64,000 nucleotides of DNA from Pedobacter namyangjuensis (GTDB lineage Bacteria > Bacteroidota > Bacteroidia > Sphingobacteriales > Sphingobacteriaceae): assembly GCF_003313325.1 (NCBI RefSeq), contig NZ_QMHQ01000005.1, forward strand, positions 62,001 to 126,000. Reading direction: 5' to 3'. Of this stretch, positions 16,346 through 25,972 are shown piece after piece. The first letter of the stretch is position 1. The number at the start of each line of letters is the position of its first letter. Under the pieces are notes generated by a model. The model was not told where the DNA came from. It searched no databases and saw only the letters and a program-made list of their open reading frames with translations. A program made the position numbers and the translations under genes.

Positions 16346-17971
16346 GTTTTTTACATTTACAGTTATTTTATTAGGCGTCAAGATATTGTTCATTGCCGCC
16401 CAAAGTTTAATATCCATTCCGTAAACATCAGGTCTGTATTCTATTTTATTGTTCTTTTCCCAAGCTGTAAAGTAGGTAATCAATATTGGAATGGGTTTCT
16501 TAGGTGTAAAAGCCATTTGCAATGCTTCAATAGGTTTTGGCTTACTTAAAAGATTTATTCCTTTAAACTGTGCAATTTTAGTGCTATCCAAAGGTGCTAA
16601 GCCAATTTTTGACCTTATTTTTTCATACTTTTCCTTGTCAAATACTAGAAGTTCGGCAAGTTTCAAAGGTTTTTCTAAACGGATACAGCCGTGGCTTATT
16701 GCTCGATTAGATAATTTAAATGCCTTCTTATTGTTAGTGTCGTGTAAGAAAATGCTGTTATCGTTTTTAAACGAAAATTTAAATTTGCCTAAAGAATTGT
16801 TTTCTCCAGCTTGTTGTACAAATCTAAAAGGTAGCTTATCTCTAGAATATTTATACCATCGTATTTGATTTGGATTTTGAATAAGCTTGTTTCTGTAATA
16901 AACGCTAATTCTATTTTTAGTTAAGTAGTTTCGATTTCTGCTCGCCATAGTATATATCTCGCTACTTGCTATGCTTTGAGGAATATTCCAAACTGGATTA
17001 GCATATAGTGTATTAATGTAGCTGAACAGCATCGGCGTTTCATGATTTTTAGGTTTATCATCATAATCGCCAGATTTTTCGAAGATTTTATATTTTTCTT
17101 CGTAATTATTGTCAATTTTTGCGCCTACACAAACTTTCATTTTTGTTAACGTATCCTTTTTGTTAAAGTATACTAAACTAAACTCGGGGATGTTTACCTG
17201 AATAAATTCTTCCCCAGTGTGGGGCAAAGCCCACCTTAATCGCTCCATATTTACAGCGAGAATTTTGCGAACAGAGTCGTTTTTATTTTGAAGATAGGCA
17301 AATTGTAAAGCCTTATATTGATCGGATTTATATTGAACATCTTGCAGTGTGTCTGTTAGGCTAACAGAGTTTAGCAAGTTTGTAACGAATAATGAATCTG
17401 GCTGTTTTAGGCTAATTAGATATCCAGTATGTATTGTTCTCGGATCTACAAGTCCGAATTTTAGAATACTAACGTAGCTGATGTATGCGTTAGCGGTAAG
17501 AAGCTCTAGCTTAGCGAGCGTGGCATAGCTTTGATTTACGTTTGTATACTTGTTGGCTTTAAGTTCCTTTAGCAGACTATCTATGTCTTTGGTTGAGAAA
17601 ATTTCGGGATTTACGCCATGCTCGCTACTCTTTGACAAAAATAAAACAAGCGAATCTAATTTCTGATTGCCGTAAAATTTAACAACTAAATTTGTTGAAA
17701 ATCCATTCGTCGCATAGAAATTTCTAATTGTATTTGAGTGTTTAAATTTTGGCGAAAGGCTATCAATCGTTCTATTTAATATATTGTTAAATTGTAGCGT
17801 GTCAAAATTATTGTAAATTTCATTTTTAAATTGAGAAGCCAGCAATTCACCCAACGTAGGCTCTGATTTAAATGAACTAATAATGTAAATGAGAATGCAA
17901 AAACCAGTTCCAACGATAATTTTTTTTGCTTTTAAAAAGTGCCTATAAATTTTTTTGAGATACATAGGCAT
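16334..17971 (-). CDS. L,D-transpeptidase, large YcbB-like type
   Basis: This 545-residue murein cross-linking enzyme candidate is anchored or secreted through an N-terminal hydrophobic segment (residues 16-34). The first 250 residues are a helical scaffold domain typical of YcbB-type proteins. The catalytic YkuD domain follows, with the signature SHGCIRL near residue 437 containing the nucleophilic Cys. These enzymes form 3-3 cross-links in peptidoglycan or attach proteins to it. It is a single gene whose transcription ends at the hairpin shared with the tRNA. Confidence 0.9.
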   Translation of the reverse strand: MPMYLKKIYRHFLKAKKIIVGTGFCILIYIISSFKSEPTLGELLASQFKNEIYNNFDTLQFNNILNRTIDSLSPKFKHSNTIRNFYATNGFSTNLVVKFYGNQKLDSLVLFLSKSSEHGVNPEIFSTKDIDSLLKELKANKYTNVNQSYATLAKLELLTANAYISYVSILKFGLVDPRTIHTGYLISLKQPDSLFVTNLLNSVSLTDTLQDVQYKSDQYKALQFAYLQNKNDSVRKILAVNMERLRWALPHTGEEFIQVNIPEFSLVYFNKKDTLTKMKVCVGAKIDNNYEEKYKIFEKSGDYDDKPKNHETPMLFSYINTLYANPVWNIPQSIASSEIYTMASRNRNYLTKNRISVYYRNKLIQNPNQIRWYKYSRDKLPFRFVQQAGENNSLGKFKFSFKNDNSIFLHDTNNKKAFKLSNRAISHGCIRLEKPLKLAELLVFDKEKYEKIRSKIGLAPLDSTKIAQFKGINLLSKPKPIEALQMAFTPKKPIPILITYFTAWEKNNKIEYRPDVYGMDIKLWAAMNNILTPNKITVNVKNKKA

Positions 17972-18284
17972 GTACCAAGTACATTATCGTGCCAAAATAT
18001 AACATGTTATAAAATAAGGCTGGTAGTAATTCAGTTAACACAACGTAATTTACTCTAGGCAGTTCGCAACACTAAATAGTAGCACAAGCTTGCGTTAACT
18101 AAACGGGATAGTAATGGAAATATTCCGATGAAATCGGAAATTGTAATGGATAGCCCGGCTTTCTGTTGAAACGAGCTTCAGTTTTTGCTTTTCTAATCTT
18201 TATTAACAGCTTATTTCGCTATAGATTGAGTAATTGTTATTGTTGTTGCAAAGGGCTGGCCAATAGATAATGTTCTATAATAAG
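17972..18284. other. Intergenic region
   Basis: No gene is seen. The stretch contains the REP-like palindrome at 18104-18159 and otherwise AT-rich sequence; the promoter of the L,D-transpeptidase gene should lie at its left end but no clear -7 box was found. Confidence 0.5.
18104..18159. repeat. REP-like palindrome
   Basis: The centre is a perfect inverted repeat, TTCCGAT-GAA-ATCGGAA. The flanks continue as an imperfect palindrome from CGGGATAG on the left to ATAGCCCGG on the right. It is similar in layout to the element at 7664-7738. Confidence 0.6.
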
Positions 18285-18316
18285 AAAATCCCCAGTTTTT
18301 AAACTGAGGATTTTTA
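18285..18316 (-). terminator. Terminator of the araBDA operon
   Basis: On the minus strand AAAATCC-CAGTTT pairs with AAACTG-GGATTTT with one bulged base, ending in a T run. It sits 18 bases beyond the araA stop. Confidence 0.75.
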
Positions 18317-18333
18317 ATGTTTTGGATGAAGTT

Positions 18334-19824
18334 TTATTTATAATAAACCTCGTTCCAATGTAATTCGTTTCTGAATTGGTCTAATTTTGTATCTGCGCCA
18401 ATATTTAAGAATTCTAGACCTGCAATGTTAGCAAAATCTAGTAAGTGCGCAGAAGTTAAATTCTGACTGTAAGCGGTGTGGTGTGCGCCACCTGCGTAAA
18501 TCCATGCTGCGCAACCCGTTTTCATGTCAGGAAGTGGTTTCCACAATACGCGAGCTACAGGTAGGTTCGGCAGGTCGTTTTCAACCTCAACGGCTTCAAC
18601 TTCGTTAACAATTAGCCTAAAACGGTTGCCCATATCAACCAAAGAAGCGTTTAATGCGTTTCCGCCAGCAACGTTGAATACTAAACGAGCTGGATCTGCT
18701 TTGCCACCAATGCCTAATGGATGAACTTCTAAGCTAGCTTTTCCGCTTGCTAATGATGCATCAACCTCTAACATGTGCGAACCTAAAACCATAGAGTTCT
18801 GTGGATCAAAGTGGTAAGTATAATCTTCCATAAAAGCATTTCCGCCAGGTAAACCAGCCCCCATTACTTTACATGCACGCACTAAAGCAGCAGTTTTCCA
18901 ATCGCCTTCTCCGGCAAAGCCGAAACCCTCAGCCATTAATCTTTGCGCTGCGATTCCTGGTAACTGAATCATACCATGTAAATCTTCGAAAGTATCAGAG
19001 AAGCCTTTGAAGCCACCATTGATTAAGAATTTTCTTAAACCAACTTCTATTTTAGCAGCATCGTGTACCGATTGGTGTTTTGCACCGCCACGACGTAAAT
19101 CTGCCGACATGTTGTAGTTTTCTTCGTACTCGTCTAGCAGTTGTTTTACCGCTTCATCGCTACTGCTGTTAATAATTTCCACTAAGTCGCCAATGCCGTA
19201 AGTGTTTACAGAAAAACCGAATTTTAATTCAGCTTCTACTTTATCGCCATCGGTTACGGCTACGAAACGCATATTATCGCCAAAACGGGCAAATTTAGCT
19301 CCTTGCCAGTCGTTCCAGCCTGCGGCTGCTCTAGTCCAAGTGTTGATTTGGTCTAAAACTTCTTCATCTTGCCAATGGCCAACAACAACTTTTCTGTCTT
19401 TACGCATTCTGGTTACCATAAAACCAAACTCACGATCGCCGTGTGCACTTTGGTTTAGGTTCATAAAGTCCATATCAATGCTATTCCACGGAATATCGCG
19501 ATTGAATTGGGTATGTAAGTGCAGTAATGGTTTTTGCAGGATGCTTAAACCGCGAATCCACATTTTAGCCGGTGAGAAAGTGTGCATCCAAGTTATTACA
19601 CCTATACAATTTTTAGCTACATTGGCTTGTTGCAAAGTATCAAAAATCTCTTCTGTGCTTTTTACAATTGGTTTGTATACTACTGTAACCGGAATTTGCT
19701 TTGCGTTGTTAATAGATTTTGCAACTTCTTCGGCATGTAAAGCAACCTGTCTAAGCGTTTCTTCGCCGTATAAGTTTTGGCTACCGGTGATGAACCAAAC
19801 TTCTAAATTTTTTAAATTAATCAT
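18334..19824 (-). CDS. araA: L-arabinose isomerase
   Basis: The enzyme interconverts L-arabinose and L-ribulose, the first intracellular step of arabinose use. The 496-residue length and the motifs VWFITGSQNLYGEE at the start, WMHTFSPAKMWIRGL, LLHLHTQFNRDIPW, MDFMNLNQSAHGDREFG, GFGFAGEGDWKTAAL (metal-binding Glu), and HMLEVDASLA are typical. It is the last gene of the araB-araD-araA operon, 26 bases after araD. Confidence 0.98.
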   Translation of the reverse strand: MINLKNLEVWFITGSQNLYGEETLRQVALHAEEVAKSINNAKQIPVTVVYKPIVKSTEEIFDTLQQANVAKNCIGVITWMHTFSPAKMWIRGLSILQKPLLHLHTQFNRDIPWNSIDMDFMNLNQSAHGDREFGFMVTRMRKDRKVVVGHWQDEEVLDQINTWTRAAAGWNDWQGAKFARFGDNMRFVAVTDGDKVEAELKFGFSVNTYGIGDLVEIINSSSDEAVKQLLDEYEENYNMSADLRRGGAKHQSVHDAAKIEVGLRKFLINGGFKGFSDTFEDLHGMIQLPGIAAQRLMAEGFGFAGEGDWKTAALVRACKVMGAGLPGGNAFMEDYTYHFDPQNSMVLGSHMLEVDASLASGKASLEVHPLGIGGKADPARLVFNVAGGNALNASLVDMGNRFRLIVNEVEAVEVENDLPNLPVARVLWKPLPDMKTGCAAWIYAGGAHHTAYSQNLTSAHLLDFANIAGLEFLNIGADTKLDQFRNELHWNEVYYK

Positions 19825-19850
19825 TTTATGGAGGGTTTGATAAGGTATAA

Positions 19851-20552
19851 TTAAGATTGGCCGTAATAAGAATCTGGACCGTGTTTACGTTCAAAATGTT
19901 TTTTGATTAAAGCATCTTTAAGCTTTGGCGCCTCAGGATTGATTTGCCGTGTTAACAATGCCATTTGCGCAACATTTTCTAAAACAGCGCTATTGTAAAC
20001 CGCTTTTTCGGCTGTTTTGCCCCAAGTAAAAGGAGCGTGGTTGCCAACTAAAATCATTTCTACTTCTTTATGGCTTAGGCCAAGCTCGTTAAAATGGTTA
20101 ATGATTTGAAAACCAGTTTCGTACTCGTAGTTTCCTGCAATCATTTCATCTGCCATTGGTGGTGCGCAGGGAATGTCGACGGTTAAATGATCGGCATGTG
20201 TGGTGCCAAAAATAGGAATTGGCAATTGCGCTTGTGCCCAACTAGTTGCATAAGTAGAGTGGGTGTGGACAATACCATTAATGTCATCCCAGTTTTTATA
20301 CAATACCGCATGGGTTTTAGTATCTGATGAAGGTCTTAGATCTCCTTCAATGGTATTTCCATCAAAATCAACAATCACCATTTTTTCTACCGTTAAATCC
20401 TGATAAGGTACCCCACTAGGTTTAATCGCGAAAACACCTAATTCTCTATCGGCTGCGCTAACATTGCCAAAGGTAAAAAGCACCAAGTTTAATTTGGGCA
20501 ATTGCATATTGGCCGAATAGGCTTGTTCTTTAATAGCTTGATATTTGCTCAT
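19851..20552 (-). CDS. araD: L-ribulose-5-phosphate 4-epimerase
   Basis: The enzyme converts L-ribulose-5-phosphate to D-xylulose-5-phosphate, delivering arabinose carbon to the pentose phosphate pathway. It belongs to the class II aldolase fold: NVSAADRELGVFAIKPSGVPY, a zinc site with HTHSTYATSWAQA and GTTHADH, and the later zinc His in NHAPFTWGK. At 233 residues it has the normal length. It starts two bases after the araB stop. Confidence 0.97.
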   Translation of the reverse strand: MSKYQAIKEQAYSANMQLPKLNLVLFTFGNVSAADRELGVFAIKPSGVPYQDLTVEKMVIVDFDGNTIEGDLRPSSDTKTHAVLYKNWDDINGIVHTHSTYATSWAQAQLPIPIFGTTHADHLTVDIPCAPPMADEMIAGNYEYETGFQIINHFNELGLSHKEVEMILVGNHAPFTWGKTAEKAVYNSAVLENVAQMALLTRQINPEAPKLKDALIKKHFERKHGPDSYYGQS

Positions 20553-20554
20553 AA

Positions 20555-22237
20555 TTAGTGAATGGTTTTAAGGTGTTGCTCTGTAAAAGCACCTAAAGCT
20601 TTGTATCTTTCGTAATGATTGCGATATAATTCTTGTTTAGCCAGGTTTGGTTCGTAAGTTTTTTCAAAACCCGTTCCCATTGCTTGCATAGCTTCCTCTA
20701 CTGTATTGTAAATTCCTGCAGCGGTAGCTGCGAACATGGCGGCGCCTAATGCACAAGTATGTTCGAACTTATGTATACGTATTGGCATTTCGAGTACATC
20801 GGCCATCATTTGCATAATGTAAGGTGATTTTTTTGCAACGCCACCAATACCAATAATTCCTTTTACCGGAACACCTTGCTCTATAAAGCGATCGACAATA
20901 CTTTTTGCGCCAAAGCAAGTTGCAGCAGCTAACGCTCTAAAGATACGCGGTGCATCACTTGCTAAACTTAATCCAGCAATGCTACCTTTTAGTTCTTGGT
21001 TGGCATCTGGTGTTCTTCTACCATTAAGCCAATCTACTGCAAGCTCTGCGTAATCTCCATCGCCTAAAGCATCTGCAGCCTTACTTAAATTCGAAATTAT
21101 TTTACTTTCTATCTCTTCTTTTAGGGCGATGGCTGTTTCGCTGTCTACCAAACTACTTTCGTTTAATAAATTTAGCGGCCAGCTAATTACGTTTTTAAAC
21201 CAAGCGTAAGTATCGCCAAAAGCAGATTGACCAGCTTCTAAGCCCATGGTGCCAGGAATAACCGAACCGTCGACTTGCCCGCAGATGCCTGCTACCATTT
21301 TGTGGTTAATGTCTTCATTAGGTGCAACTAAAATATCGCATGTGCTCGTACCCATGATTTTGCACAAATGGTATGGCTCAATTTGCCCGCCAACAGCACC
21401 CATATGCGCATCGAATGCGCCAACACCAATTACAACATCGTTATTTAAACCTAATCGAGTAGCCCATTCGGCGCTAATTATACCAGCAGGTTCATTTGAA
21501 GTGTAAGTTTCAGTAAATAAATTCTCTCTAAACCCGTCTAAAAGTGGATCTAAACTGCTAAAGAATTCGTTAGGTGGTAAGCCATCAAATTCCTCCGCCC
21601 ATAACGCCTTATGTCCAGCAGCACATCTGCTTCTTTTAATTTCAGTAGCATCAGTTCCGCCAGTTAATAAAAACGGAATCCAATCGCAATGTTCAACCCA
21701 AGAGAAACAAGCGTTGCGAACGGCTTCGTCAGTTCTCAGCGTGCGAAGTAATTTCGCCCAAAACCATTCAGAAGAGTAGATACCGCCAATGTATTTTAAG
21801 TAATTTATATCAAATTTCGTAGCATGCTCGTTAATCTGCGCTGCTTCCTTAACTGCGGTATGATCTTTCCAGAGCACAAACATGGCATGAGGATTTTCTT
21901 CAAAACCAGGCGTTAAGGCTAGGGGAGTGCCAGTTTTGTCAACGGCAACCGGCGTAGAACCGGTTGTGTCTACTGCAATACCTTTAATTAGTTTGGCAAT
22001 TTTTTCGCCACCGGCTTTTTTAATACAATCTTTTATGGTGTGCTCTAATCCCTCAACATAGTCTAAAGGATGTTGCCTAAACTGGTTTTTTGCAGGTTCG
22101 CAATATTGGCCTTTTTGCCAACGCGGATAATAGAATACTGAAGATGAAATTTCAGTTCCGTTCAATGCATCTACAATTACAGACCTAACAGAGTCTGAAC
22201 CGTAATCGATGCCGATTACATATTTGGTTTCGTTCAT
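20555..22237 (-). CDS. araB: Ribulokinase
   Basis: This FGGY-family kinase phosphorylates L-ribulose with ATP. The 560-residue chain shows the N-terminal phosphate loop GIDYGSDSVRSVIVDA, the DTTGSTPVAVD segment, VGAFDAHMGAVGGQ and the C-terminal GIGGVAKKSPYIMQMMADVL nucleotide-binding block. It is the first gene of araBDA. An AraR-like operator lies 9 bases upstream of its start codon, so the whole arabinose pathway is probably controlled together with the divergent susC1. Confidence 0.97.
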   Translation of the reverse strand: MNETKYVIGIDYGSDSVRSVIVDALNGTEISSSVFYYPRWQKGQYCEPAKNQFRQHPLDYVEGLEHTIKDCIKKAGGEKIAKLIKGIAVDTTGSTPVAVDKTGTPLALTPGFEENPHAMFVLWKDHTAVKEAAQINEHATKFDINYLKYIGGIYSSEWFWAKLLRTLRTDEAVRNACFSWVEHCDWIPFLLTGGTDATEIKRSRCAAGHKALWAEEFDGLPPNEFFSSLDPLLDGFRENLFTETYTSNEPAGIISAEWATRLGLNNDVVIGVGAFDAHMGAVGGQIEPYHLCKIMGTSTCDILVAPNEDINHKMVAGICGQVDGSVIPGTMGLEAGQSAFGDTYAWFKNVISWPLNLLNESSLVDSETAIALKEEIESKIISNLSKAADALGDGDYAELAVDWLNGRRTPDANQELKGSIAGLSLASDAPRIFRALAAATCFGAKSIVDRFIEQGVPVKGIIGIGGVAKKSPYIMQMMADVLEMPIRIHKFEHTCALGAAMFAATAAGIYNTVEEAMQAMGTGFEKTYEPNLAKQELYRNHYERYKALGAFTEQHLKTIH

Positions 22238-22240
22238 ACT

Positions 22241-22266
22241 ATAAATAAACGTCTAATAAACGGTTA
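22241..22266 (-). promoter_or_regulatory. AraR-type operator before araB
   Basis: The minus strand reads TTAGACGTTTATTTAT preceded by CCGTTTA, matching the ACGTTTAWT half of the motif found before the other transcription units of the locus. It ends just upstream of the araB start codon, so binding would block initiation or early elongation. Confidence 0.6.
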
Positions 22267-22470
22267 TTTATTTTTAAAAGGAAATTTTTTTCAAAAAAAA
22301 TGATACAACTTATCACGGTTAAATAAAAAGCTAGTCTTAGGGTAGAAACTGATTATAATCTACCATTTGTGGCGCTGTTAAGCGTCAAGCGCAATTTTTA
22401 AATGGTTGATGATTTTTAATCGCTATTAGTTGTAATTTTAAATAATTGATATTCAAGTGTTTGTATTTTT

Positions 22471-22495
22471 AAGTGTCTAATTAACGTTTAAAAAT
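22471..22495 (+). promoter_or_regulatory. AraR-type operator before susC1
   Basis: GTCTAATTAACGTTTAAA matches the shared motif and ends immediately before the -33 TTG of the susC1 promoter. Confidence 0.65.
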
Positions 22496-22525
22496 TTGGA
22501 GTTAATTTTTGTTTATCTAACTTAG
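22496..22525 (+). promoter_or_regulatory. susC1 promoter
   Basis: TTG (22496-22498), exactly 19 bases, then TAACTTAG (22518-22525). The -7 box deviates from TAnnTTTG by one base (TTAG for TTTG), as do the boxes before galM and the first GH51 gene. It predicts a leader of about 155 bases. Confidence 0.6.
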
Positions 22526-22685
22526 ATGTGACATAATAGCAACTAGCTATTTTATAACCAAATACTAAACCTGTTTTTTATTCAAATCTGAATAGTCCAT
22601 CTCTACACAGTGGGTAACAAAACACTTGGTGCCAAGTTATAAGCGTTAAACAAACATTTATTAACCAAATTAAACTATTCTGATT

Positions 22686-25600
22686 ATGAACAGTAATTCT
22701 ACGCAATTAAGGTTTGCGTCTTTGCTACTCCTTTTTTTCCTAAGTTTAGGAATAAACGGGCTGTACGCTCAAGAAACAAACCGACAAATTAGCGGTACCG
22801 TTAAGGATTCGAAAACAGGCGAAACTATTCCTGGAGCAGGAGTAAAGCTGAAGGGAACGAGTAACGGTACCAGCTCAGATGCAGACGGAAAGTTTGTTTT
22901 AAGAGTGCCTGCAACGGGTATTCTTGAAATTACTTACATCGGCTACGACAAACAAGAGGTTGCACTTACCTCTAATAATGTTTACAATATCAATATTGTT
23001 GAAAATGCACAGATGTTGGAAGACGTTGTTGTAGTTGGATATGGAACGATGAAGAAAAAAGACCTTACTGGTTCAATTACTCAGATCAGACCAGATAAAA
23101 TTGCTGATCAGAACCCAAACACAACGCAAGATATTCTTCGAGGAACGCCGGGTGTAACCGTTGGTTTTGATGCTTCTGCTAAAGGTGGCGGTTCAATCCA
23201 AATTCGTGGACAACGTTCTGTTTACACTGCAGGCGGACACAATGATCCTTTAATTATTTTGGATGGTACTATATTTTACGGTGAACTTTCGGAGATTAAC
23301 CCGGATGATATTGATCAGATCGATATCCTAAAAGATGCATCTGCTTCTGCAGTTTACGGTGCAAAGTCGGCAAACGGTGTTTTAATCATCTCTACTAAAA
23401 AAGGTGTTAAAGGAAAACCGAAAATTAACTTTACTTCAAATTACGGTTTATCAACAATGGGTGCAAACCGTAACGTTTTTAATGGAGATGAGTATATGCA
23501 ATACCGTAAAGATTGGTATACCGCTCCTACTTATGGTGTAAATTCAACAACTGGCGCTTATGAAGCTTACAGAACACCACTTTCTGCAACTGGCGGTGTA
23601 AATCGTCCAGGATTTTACGAAAGCCCAACTCCCGAAAATTTAGCCAAATATGGCGTTACGTTAGATCAATGGAAAGCGTATACCGCAAATGCAAATGGAA
23701 CAGCGTCAGATAACGAAATTTGGGCAAAACGTTTGCTAATGCAAGGAACTGCATTAAATAATTTCTTAGGCGGGCAAACCTTTGACTGGTACGATCATAG
23801 TTTCCAGACAGCTGTTAATCAAGATTATAATATCAGTGCTTCTGGTGCTACAGATCAAATGAATTATTATATGTCCTTAGGATATCTTTCTAATGAAGGT
23901 GTTGCAGTAGGTAACGAATACAGAGCTGTACGATCGAATATTAAGGTTGAAGGAAAAATTAATAAGTGGTTAGAACTAGGCGCAAATGTTAACTTCCAGC
24001 ATCGTACAGACGGAGATTTAGCAGTAGATTGGGGAAGACAAATTACTTTAAATGCTCCTTACGCAAGCTATAAAGATGCAAATGGTAATCTACTAGTTCA
24101 TCCAATGGGAGATTTAATGGTAAATAATGTTGGTTATAACTACGATTTCAATCGTCAGTATTTAGACTTAGATAAAGGTTTTACGGTTTTGAATTCAATT
24201 TTAACTGCAAAAGTGAAGTTGCCATTTAATATTACTTATTCGTTCAACGGATCGCCGAGATATCAGTTTTTTCACGATCGCTATTGGGAGTCAGCCAGTC
24301 ACCCAGATTGGAAAGCAACCAATGGTTTAGTTAATCGCGAGCAAACACAGCGTTTCGATTGGTCTATTAATAATACTTTAAATTGGGAACAAACATTTGC
24401 TCAAAAACATCGTGTTAACGTAACGTTGGTACAAGAGGCTGAGCAGAGACAATCTTGGAGAGATAGAATCGAAGCACGTAATATATTGCCGAGCGATGTT
24501 TTAGGTTATCACGAAACTTTTTATGGTGATAAGCAGAGAAGTTCTTTTGATTCAGACGATATCAAAGAAACTGCAGATGGTCTATTAGCTAGAGCGTTTT
24601 ATTCTTATGATGATAGGTATATGTTTACAGGTTCATTTCGTAGAGATGGTTACTCGGCATTTGGCACATCAAATCCTCGAGCAAACTTCTTTTCTGTAGC
24701 CGCCGCTTGGACTTTTACCAATGAAAAATTTTTCAATTGGAAACCAATGACCAGCGGTAAACTAAGAGTTTCTTACGGTCAGAATGGTAATAGATCATTA
24801 GCCGATCCTTATTTAGCGCTTGCTAACTTAGGTGCTGGGGTAGGCGCTACGGCGGGTTACTTAGATGCCCAAGGCAATTTGATCCAATATAGATATTTAA
24901 CAATTGGTCGTTTGGCTAATCCTTCTTTAAGTTGGGAGAAAACAGAATCACTAAATCTTGGTTTAGATTTCGGATTTTTAGACAACAGAATTTCCGGTAG
25001 CTTAGATTATTATGTTACACCAACCGTGGACATGATTATGAACAGAACGTTACCAGGTTTTACAGGTTTTGGTAGCATTACTACAAATCTTGGAAAAGTA
25101 GAAAACAGAGGTTTTGAGGTAACAATTAACTCTCGCAATATTGTTAAAGATAATTTTACTTGGAGTAGCACTTTTGGATTTTCTAAATATAAAAATACTA
25201 TCGATCATCTTTATTATGTTTATGATAATGTACTTGATGCACAAGGAAATATTACTGGAACTAAAGAGAGAGATGATATCGCAAACGGTTGGTTTATCGG
25301 TCAACCGATTAGCGCTATTTGGAATTACCGTGTAACTGGCATTTGGCAAGCAAATGAAGCTACTGAAGCTGCAAGATATGGCCAGCGTCCTGGAGATCCA
25401 AAGGTTGCTAATAATCCAGCAAACGATAGAAGAAATGCTGACGGATCAATTACCCCAGTGTACGACGATAACGATAAGGAATTTATGGGTCAGAGTGCTC
25501 CGCCAATTATGTGGTCGCTTAGAAATGATTTTACTTACAAAAATTTTAATTTCTCATTCAACATGTATTCATATTGGGGGCATAAGAGCACCAACACAAT

Positions 25601-25964
25601 TTATTTAAATCAAGATAATGGATCGTCTTTAGTTACTAATTTAGCTAACGCTTATAAAAAAGACTATTGGACATTAGAGAACCCGTCTAATAATGTAGCT
25701 CGTTTGGATGCAAAGGGACCTGCAGGTGTTAATTCTCCAGGTATGCTTTATGATCGTTCATTTATACGTTTAGAGAATGTCACTTTAGGATATACTTTGC
25801 CAACTTCACTACTGCAAAAAGTTGGTGTAGAAAGAGTAAAAGTTTACAGTACTGTAAGAAATCTTGCAGTTTGGGCTAAAGATAAAAATTGGGATTATTG
25901 GGATATTGAAACTGGTGGTTTAGCGCCTCGTACATATACTTTCGGGTTAAATGTTACATTTTAA
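22686..25964 (+). CDS. SusC/RagA TonB-linked outer membrane protein (first pair)
   Basis: This 1092-residue TonB-dependent importer forms the barrel of a SusCD glycan uptake complex. A signal peptide is followed by a CarboxypepD_reg-like domain (ISGTVKDSKTGETIPGAGV, residues 34-115). Then come the SusC signature VVVVGYGTMKKKDLTGSIT, the plug with IDQIDILKDASASAVYGAKSANGVLII, and a long beta-barrel ending in the aromatic FGLNVTF. It pairs with susD1 eight bases downstream. Divergence from araBDA and a shared control region suggest it imports arabinose-containing oligosaccharides. It is presumably induced by arabinose through AraR. Confidence 0.97.
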   Translation: MNSNSTQLRFASLLLLFFLSLGINGLYAQETNRQISGTVKDSKTGETIPGAGVKLKGTSNGTSSDADGKFVLRVPATGILEITYIGYDKQEVALTSNNVYNINIVENAQMLEDVVVVGYGTMKKKDLTGSITQIRPDKIADQNPNTTQDILRGTPGVTVGFDASAKGGGSIQIRGQRSVYTAGGHNDPLIILDGTIFYGELSEINPDDIDQIDILKDASASAVYGAKSANGVLIISTKKGVKGKPKINFTSNYGLSTMGANRNVFNGDEYMQYRKDWYTAPTYGVNSTTGAYEAYRTPLSATGGVNRPGFYESPTPENLAKYGVTLDQWKAYTANANGTASDNEIWAKRLLMQGTALNNFLGGQTFDWYDHSFQTAVNQDYNISASGATDQMNYYMSLGYLSNEGVAVGNEYRAVRSNIKVEGKINKWLELGANVNFQHRTDGDLAVDWGRQITLNAPYASYKDANGNLLVHPMGDLMVNNVGYNYDFNRQYLDLDKGFTVLNSILTAKVKLPFNITYSFNGSPRYQFFHDRYWESASHPDWKATNGLVNREQTQRFDWSINNTLNWEQTFAQKHRVNVTLVQEAEQRQSWRDRIEARNILPSDVLGYHETFYGDKQRSSFDSDDIKETADGLLARAFYSYDDRYMFTGSFRRDGYSAFGTSNPRANFFSVAAAWTFTNEKFFNWKPMTSGKLRVSYGQNGNRSLADPYLALANLGAGVGATAGYLDAQGNLIQYRYLTIGRLANPSLSWEKTESLNLGLDFGFLDNRISGSLDYYVTPTVDMIMNRTLPGFTGFGSITTNLGKVENRGFEVTINSRNIVKDNFTWSSTFGFSKYKNTIDHLYYVYDNVLDAQGNITGTKERDDIANGWFIGQPISAIWNYRVTGIWQANEATEAARYGQRPGDPKVANNPANDRRNADGSITPVYDDNDKEFMGQSAPPIMWSLRNDFTYKNFNFSFNMYSYWGHKSTNTIYLNQDNGSSLVTNLANAYKKDYWTLENPSNNVARLDAKGPAGVNSPGMLYDRSFIRLENVTLGYTLPTSLLQKVGVERVKVYSTVRNLAVWAKDKNWDYWDIETGGLAPRTYTFGLNVTF

Positions 25965-25972
25965 AAAATAGA

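Larger units (their letters stand above)
22238..22685. other. Divergent control region between araB and susC1
   Basis: This 448-base gap holds two operator-like sites, a plus-strand promoter and the 5' leader of the susC1 transcript. The leader begins with a small hairpin (ATAGC-AACTA-GCTAT, 22536-22550) and contains CTTGG-TG-CCAAG near 22625-22636. Parts of the leader recur before susC2. Confidence 0.7.
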
